A DNA stretch of 7,481 bases, taken from contig JABSPG010000085.1 in the NCBI GenBank assembly GCA_013214445.1, positions 3,762 through 11,242 on the forward strand, written 5' to 3'. The DNA comes from Ekhidna sp. GTDB taxonomy: Bacteria; Bacteroidota; Bacteroidia; Cytophagales; Cyclobacteriaceae. Positions 1 to 4,707 of this stretch are shown piece by piece. Within the stretch, counting starts at the first letter, position 1; the number at the start of each line of letters is the position of its first letter. The notes below the pieces were generated by a model that ran no database searches, was not told the DNA's origin, and worked only from the letters and a program-made list of their open reading frames with translations. Made by a program: the position numbers and the translations under genes.

Positions 1-80
1 ATCATTGATGTGTATTGTTTTAGGGAAGTTGAGTTGATGGGTTTGTTTGGTTTTGTTTTGATTCAGTTTAGAGCCAAAAG
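1..80 (-). other. Left-edge non-coding region, C-rich and G-poor in the minus-strand transcript
   Basis: This is the stretch directly 3' of the M23 peptidase stop. The plus strand has 23 G and only 4 C in 80 bases, and positions 38-60 are purely G and T, so minus-strand RNA would be C/A-rich with almost no G. I see no GC-rich hairpin followed by a T tract, so there is no intrinsic terminator. A long C-over-G imbalance just after a stop codon is the kind of composition that favours Rho-dependent termination; that role is inference. A plus-strand frame is open from base 1 to a TAA at 82-84, but it is too short and odd in composition to call as a gene end. Confidence 0.25.
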
Positions 81-1247
81 CTAAGAAGAAGGTATATCTA
101 CCTTGAGCGCATCTACTTGTTTTCCGTTTTTCCAAAATCTGTAACATAAGTGTGGTCCGTTGGCCAATCCAGTGCTCCCAACGAAACCAATATTCTGCCC
201 TTGTTTTACACGTACTCCTGGCCTAATGCCTTTAGCAATTTTAGACATATGTAGATACTGTGTAGTGTAGTTACTATTATGTTTGATCTTTACGTAATTG
301 CCATTTCCACCATGATACTTTGCTTCAAGTACCACTCCATCACCTACTGTTCGTATCGGGGTTCCGGTCGGTGCAGCATAGTCTGTCCCTAGATGAGCCT
401 TATATCGCTTCTGTACAGGATGGAACCGACGTAAAGAATATCGTGAACTAATTCGAGTGTAATTGAGCGGTGCTCTTAAAAGGGTCTTTCGAAGGCTATT
501 GCCATTTTCATCGAAAAACTCTGCTTTTCCACTAATCTCGAATGGGATTGCATAGTAAGGCTTTGTCCAGTGCTCAAAATAGGCACCTTTGATACTTCTC
601 ACGCCAACAACCTTGCCATCAACAGATTCTTCCTCATATATCACTTTGAACTTATCACCTTTCGCTATTCTGAAAAAGTCAACCTGCCAAGCAAAGACAT
701 CCACGAGTTTATTCACAACAACAGGCGAACCGCCTTGATCGATAATAGCATTATAAAGTGAGGAATTGATCTCCGCTGCTAGTACTCTCTCAGAGACCTG
801 AATGGGTTTCTGCGCAACCTCCGCATATATAGTATCTACAAGATTGTATACAACATATTCAGTAGCTGACGGCTCAAAAATGAACTGACGAGCAGTTTTC
901 AGCGAGTCTTTGTCGTGAATGATGGAGTAGTTTGCTCCTGCCTTTAGTTTACGTACATCATAAACATCTTTGGAATTTTGAGCTAGCGTATGAATCTCCT
1001 GAAAGGAAACATTGTAGTTGGAGAGTATCTCGGATAGGTTCTGATTCCACTTTACCTTCCCTTCCACCACGCCAAATGAGTCAATTGGATAGCCATAGTA
1101 AAGTGTCGGAAGTTGGAAGAAAGAAGAGTCGATTTCAATCAGCGTTGCTTCCTCTTCGGGCGAGCTAAAAATAGACTTGTACCAAAAAGATGCAGCGGCA
1201 ATACCTACAACACCAATAATGACGAGCCAAAATCTCGTTTTTCTCAT
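81..1247 (-). CDS. M23 family peptidoglycan endopeptidase, MepM/Csd3-like, with Cys in place of a zinc-ligand His
   Basis: Predicted periplasmic zinc metallopeptidase that cuts peptidoglycan cross-links. The 388-residue protein has a hydrophobic N-terminal anchor or signal (about residues 5-23), an OapA/LysM-like segment (about 66-112, ending in a D-V-R-K-L-K-A-G turn), a Csd3/MepM second-domain-like region (about 155-245, with W-Q-V-D-F-F and K-G-D-K-F), and a C-terminal LytM/M23 domain (about 262-378). In that domain H285 and D289 form the HxxxD zinc motif (K-A-H-L-G-T-D-Y), H333 lies in Y-L-H-M-S, and H366 is the first position of the HxH motif. The second HxH position is C368 (G-P-H-L-C-Y-R-F), the only cysteine in the protein. 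My recollection is that related Bacteroidota proteins also have Cys here, so activity is probably kept, but I could not check. Start ATG at 1245-1247, 18 bases after the dsbD stop, so probably co-transcribed. Stop is TAG. The exact cleaved bond cannot be told from sequence. Confidence 0.93.
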   Translation of the reverse strand: MRKTRFWLVIIGVVGIAAASFWYKSIFSSPEEEATLIEIDSSFFQLPTLYYGYPIDSFGVVEGKVKWNQNLSEILSNYNVSFQEIHTLAQNSKDVYDVRKLKAGANYSIIHDKDSLKTARQFIFEPSATEYVVYNLVDTIYAEVAQKPIQVSERVLAAEINSSLYNAIIDQGGSPVVVNKLVDVFAWQVDFFRIAKGDKFKVIYEEESVDGKVVGVRSIKGAYFEHWTKPYYAIPFEISGKAEFFDENGNSLRKTLLRAPLNYTRISSRYSLRRFHPVQKRYKAHLGTDYAAPTGTPIRTVGDGVVLEAKYHGGNGNYVKIKHNSNYTTQYLHMSKIAKGIRPGVRVKQGQNIGFVGSTGLANGPHLCYRFWKNGKQVDALKVDIPSS

Positions 1248-1265
1248 GTATTTAGAGTGAATATG

Positions 1266-3257
1266 CTACAAAATTGCGTTTTTTCGATGATTTTCCAATG
1301 CACTATCAAGAAAATCGACAAACGAAGAGATACTCAAATCGTATGCTCTTGGAGCAATCAACAACTCCTCTCTTGCATTTAAAATGACATAAAAGGGCTG
1401 GGCGTTATTATTAAATCTTGTTATTTGAAAATCAGCGTTTTGCTGACCAATTGTTTTCTTCGTCTTTCCGTCATAAGTAGACTCGTACCATTTAGCTGGT
1501 GAGAGCTGTGTTCTATCGTCTACGTACAATGCCACTAAGACAAATTCCGTACTGAGACGTTTCAAGACTGCCGGATCAGACCACACTCGTTGCTCCATTT
1601 CCCTGCAATTGACGCACCCATGTCCTGTAAAATCAATGAAGATGGGTTTGCCTTGCTCTTTTGCACAAGCTACAGCTTGTTCGTAATCGAAGTACCCTTG
1701 TAAGCCATGCGGCCAATGTAAAATATCCGCAAAATCAGGATCCTCGCAGGTATTCCCACCCGCTTCCTTTTGCAGCAAGTTAAAATTATGTGTGGCCATT
1801 GGAGGCAGGAATCCCGATAATGACTTTAAGGGTGCTCCCCATAAACCTGGAATTAGTGAGATAACGAAAGAAAAAGTGAATACAGCGAGCACAAGACGAG
1901 CTACTGAAATCTTATCCGAATCTGGATCGCTTTTCAGCTTTAGCTTTCCAATTAAATACAACCCCAATAACCCAAATATCGAAATCCATAGTGAAATGAA
2001 TACTTCTCTATCCAGTATCCCCCAGTGATAAGCTAAATCTGCTACACTTAAAAATTTCAATGCCAATGCAAGTTCCAAGAATCCCAATACTACTTTAACA
2101 GAGTTGAGCCAACCTCCAGACTGAGGCATTGACTTAAGCCATGCTGGAAAAATTGCAAATCCCGTAAATGGGATCGCAAAAGCAAGCGAAAACCCAAACA
2201 TTGCAGCCGTCCCTTCTAAAATGCTGCCTCCACTGAGCGTATTGATCAACGCTGTACCAACGATGGGAAAAGTGCAAGAAAAGCTAACAAGCACAAGCGT
2301 GATCGCCATGAAAAAGATACCAATCAAACCTCCACGATCAGCTTGCTGATCGATTTTTGAGACTAGACCAGAAGGCAAAGTGATCTCAAATAAGCCAAAG
2401 AATGACAGAGCAAATATGACAAAAACAGAAAAAATAATGAGATTGAATAACCAGTGTGTACTTAGCTCATTGAGTGCCGTAAATCCCCAAATAAGGGATA
2501 TCAAAAATCCAAGCAAACTAAAAAATACCACAATGGAAAGGCCATAAATTAGCGCCTTACCAACCCCTTCTTTTCGAGTCTTGCTCTGCTTCAAGAAAAT
2601 CGAAACGGTAATGGGAATCATCGGGTAGACACAGGGGGTGAGCAACGCTACCAAGCCGGCTAAAAATGCCGTAATCAGTATGGACCATAAGTTTCCTTCC
2701 GATTCAGAATCAGTCTTTTTTTTTAACCCATCTTCACTCTGTTCACTTTCACCTCCTGACACTAAACTGAATTCATCATCAAAGGGAATACACTTACCAT
2801 CTACATCCGAGCAGACCTGATATGTATAATTGCCGGAGATTCTAAATCCTTTATCCAAAATCTTAACTTTTTGGATAAAAAGACCTTCACCTTTGAAATA
2901 GGTATACTCTCCATCCCAAATAAGTGAATCGTATGTCTTAAGTGGATTGATTGGCTCCAATTCACCCAATAGTTCGTAGCTATCATCATCCTCGAAATAG
3001 AATTCTGTCACCATTGGGCCTAGATCCGGGTCAAAGTCAGAGGAATATAAATACCAATCCGTCTCGATTTTGGCCTTGAATTGAATTTCCACCTCATCCC
3101 CTACGTTTGGAGCTCTTTCAGACATACTGACTTCCCATTCGATAGGCTTCAGTATCTGAGAGCTTGAGAAAAAGGACACAGCAAAAAAACCAATAAAGGA
3201 AATGAAGCTTAGGTGCCTTCGGTAAACAGAGTTCACAAATGTAGATTTCTCTATCAT
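1266..3257 (-). CDS. dsbD: Thiol:disulfide interchange protein DsbD (inner-membrane electron transporter)
   Basis: Moves reducing power from cytoplasmic thioredoxin across the inner membrane to periplasmic thiol proteins. With the ATG at 3255-3257 it has 663 residues. It shows a signal-like hydrophobic stretch (about 16-33); an N-terminal periplasmic DsbD-alpha-like domain with C149 and C156; a polar Ser/Glu/Lys linker (about 169-189); and a membrane domain with about eight helices (about 192-471), including T-P-C-V-Y-P-M-I-P (C209) and S-F-S-C-T-F-P (C328). A C-terminal periplasmic thioredoxin domain carries C548-V-N-C551 and a likely cis-proline at P621 (A-Q-P-F-Y). All three redox cysteine pairs are therefore present. 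Two further cysteines, C504 and C531, precede the CVNC motif. A TTG directly upstream (3258-3260) is an alternative start, but ATG is more likely. It begins 3 bases after the M20 dipeptidase stop, implying translational coupling. CcdA-only transporters lack both periplasmic domains, so DsbD is the better name. Confidence 0.96.
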   Translation of the reverse strand: MIEKSTFVNSVYRRHLSFISFIGFFAVSFFSSSQILKPIEWEVSMSERAPNVGDEVEIQFKAKIETDWYLYSSDFDPDLGPMVTEFYFEDDDSYELLGELEPINPLKTYDSLIWDGEYTYFKGEGLFIQKVKILDKGFRISGNYTYQVCSDVDGKCIPFDDEFSLVSGGESEQSEDGLKKKTDSESEGNLWSILITAFLAGLVALLTPCVYPMIPITVSIFLKQSKTRKEGVGKALIYGLSIVVFFSLLGFLISLIWGFTALNELSTHWLFNLIIFSVFVIFALSFFGLFEITLPSGLVSKIDQQADRGGLIGIFFMAITLVLVSFSCTFPIVGTALINTLSGGSILEGTAAMFGFSLAFAIPFTGFAIFPAWLKSMPQSGGWLNSVKVVLGFLELALALKFLSVADLAYHWGILDREVFISLWISIFGLLGLYLIGKLKLKSDPDSDKISVARLVLAVFTFSFVISLIPGLWGAPLKSLSGFLPPMATHNFNLLQKEAGGNTCEDPDFADILHWPHGLQGYFDYEQAVACAKEQGKPIFIDFTGHGCVNCREMEQRVWSDPAVLKRLSTEFVLVALYVDDRTQLSPAKWYESTYDGKTKKTIGQQNADFQITRFNNNAQPFYVILNAREELLIAPRAYDLSISSFVDFLDSALENHRKNAIL

Positions 3258-3260
3258 CAA

Positions 3261-4628
3261 CTATGATTTAGACATATCAGTGAAAAACTGATAGAAATGT
3301 GAAATCGTTTCAATGCCTCTGTAATAGTTGAAGAGACCGTAGCTTTCATTTGGTGAGTGGATGGCATCTTCATCTAACCCAAAACCCATCAAGATTGAAT
3401 CCAAACCTAACTCTTCTTGGAACAGAGCCACAATGGGAATACTGCCGCCTTCTCTTGTCGGAATAGGTTCTTTACCCCATGTTTTTTCCATAGCCTTGGA
3501 TGCAGCTTTGTACCCGATCGAATCTGTTGGAATAACTGAAGGTTCTCCCCCATGGTGTGGGGTCACCTTTACTCTAACATGCTTTGGTGCTATGCTTTGA
3601 AAGTGTTCAGTAAAAAGATCCGTAATCTCATTACTTACTTGATTGGGAACCAAACGCATGGAAATTTTGGCAAATGCCTTGGAAGGAAGCACGGTCTTAG
3701 CGCCTTCACCAATGTATCCTCCCCAGATGCCATTCACATCGAGCGTAGGTCTAATGCCTGTACGCTCAAGCGTAGAGTATCCTTCTTCCCCTTTCACAGA
3801 CTCAATATCCAGATGTTCTTTGTAGCTACTGAGGTCGAATGGCGCCTTGTTCATCTTCTCTCGGTATTCCTGGGAAAGCACTTCCACTTTGTCGTAAAAA
3901 CCTGGAATGAGTATCTCACCCTTCTCATTTTGCAAGGATCCGATCATCTGACATAGCGTGTTGATGGGATTACCAACGGCACCTCCGTACGTTCCTGAAT
4001 GCAAATCTCTATTAGGACCTGTCACTTCTATTTCAAGATAGCTAAGCCCTCTCAATCCGACGGTAATCGAAGGAGTATCATTGCTGATAATAGAAGTATC
4101 TGAAATCAAAATCACATCAGCAGCAAGCTTCTCTTTGTGGGCCTTAACAAAAACCTCTAAGTTTTCTGATCCAACCTCCTCTTCACCTTCTATCATGAAC
4201 TTAACATTACAAGGAAGGCTGTCGGTTTTGATTAGGGCTTCATAGGCTTTCACATGCATATAAACCTGGCCCTTATCATCTGACGATCCGCGAGCATATA
4301 TTTTTTCATTTTTTACCACCGGTTCAAAGGGTGGTGAATCCCATAGTTCATACGGATCTGCCGGCTGAACGTCATAATGACCATAAACTAAAACAGTAGG
4401 TAGGTCTGGGTCTTTTATATGCTCAGCGTATACAATTGGGTATCCTGCTGTTTCACAGATTTCAACATGTGTTCCCAAATCATCAAAGCGCTCTTTAAGG
4501 TACTCAGCAGCGCTCCTAACATCTCCTGCAAATTTTGGATCTGCACTCACTGATGGGATTTTAAGTAATTCCAGAAGTTCGTTTAAGAATTGTTCCTTGT
4601 TTTCTTCAATGTAGGATGTTGCACTCAT
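3261..4628 (-). CDS. M20 family metallodipeptidase (carnosinase/CNDP-like)
   Basis: Cytoplasmic di-zinc exopeptidase of the M20 family, CNDP/ArgE/DapE-like group, expected to cleave dipeptides or short peptides. No signal peptide is visible. Counting from the upstream in-frame ATG at 4652, the zinc-site residues are H92 (G-H-Y-D-V-Q-P), D125 (R-G-S-S-D-D-K-G-Q, bridging), E159 (E-G-E-E-E-V-G-S, with E158 as likely catalytic base), D185 (I-S-D-T-S) and H432 (A-I-H-S-P-N-E). H218 (D-L-H-S-G) matches the His that the dimer partner contributes in this family. All expected residues are present, so it should be active. I chose the ATG at 4626-4628 (455 residues). It follows an A-rich stretch, puts the helix Y-I-E-E-N-K near the N-terminus as in relatives, and the upstream ATG falls inside a promoter-like match. 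The upstream start would give 463 residues. Substrate is not predictable; a peptidase for wall-derived or dietary peptides is possible. It heads a tight cluster with dsbD and the M23 gene. Confidence 0.94.
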   Translation of the reverse strand: MSATSYIEENKEQFLNELLELLKIPSVSADPKFAGDVRSAAEYLKERFDDLGTHVEICETAGYPIVYAEHIKDPDLPTVLVYGHYDVQPADPYELWDSPPFEPVVKNEKIYARGSSDDKGQVYMHVKAYEALIKTDSLPCNVKFMIEGEEEVGSENLEVFVKAHKEKLAADVILISDTSIISNDTPSITVGLRGLSYLEIEVTGPNRDLHSGTYGGAVGNPINTLCQMIGSLQNEKGEILIPGFYDKVEVLSQEYREKMNKAPFDLSSYKEHLDIESVKGEEGYSTLERTGIRPTLDVNGIWGGYIGEGAKTVLPSKAFAKISMRLVPNQVSNEITDLFTEHFQSIAPKHVRVKVTPHHGGEPSVIPTDSIGYKAASKAMEKTWGKEPIPTREGGSIPIVALFQEELGLDSILMGFGLDEDAIHSPNESYGLFNYYRGIETISHFYQFFTDMSKS

Positions 4629-4645
4629 GTTGTTTTCTTTTAATG

Positions 4646-4653
4646 CAAACATA
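4646..4653 (-). promoter_or_regulatory. Possible Bacteroidota -7 box (TAnnTTTG) ahead of the M20 dipeptidase
   Basis: On the minus strand this reads TATGTTTG, an exact match to the Bacteroidota -7 consensus TAnnTTTG. It lies in the 79-base gap between the large protein stop and the dipeptidase ATG at 4628. I could not find a good TTTG -33 box at the usual distance upstream; only a weak T-rich run is there. If it works, transcription would begin just before the A-rich leader and give a very short 5' UTR, and the upstream ATG at 4650-4652 would lie inside the promoter and be unusable. A short motif like this can occur by chance. Confidence 0.25.
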
Positions 4654-4707
4654 AACTAGGAAGTGTAGCTATCCTTGGAAAACGGATCTCTTTAGAATTT
4701 TGGTTCT

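Noticed and set aside
1..5. An ATG on the minus strand (3-5) at the very left edge as a start of the next gene
   Set aside because: Only one codon is visible, so nothing supports it.
932..1382. Two overlapping plus-strand open frames of 78 and 89 codons
   Set aside because: Antisense to the M23 gene and the dsbD 3' end; composition is unlike a real protein.
1792..2028. Plus-strand open frame of 78 codons
   Set aside because: Antisense to the DsbD membrane helices and linker; no support beyond being open.
2801..2989. Minus-strand open frame of 62 codons in another frame
   Set aside because: Nested in the N-terminal domain of DsbD, where the dsbD frame has the conserved features.
3552..3956. 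Plus-strand open frame of 134 codons
   Set aside because: Lies wholly antisense to the M20 dipeptidase, whose motifs are intact; no recognisable domain and no start context. A shadow of the real gene.
4694..4707. Possible terminator hairpin (AGAA/TTCT) after the large protein stop
   Set aside because: Only four base pairs, AT-rich, with no T tract behind it; too weak to call.
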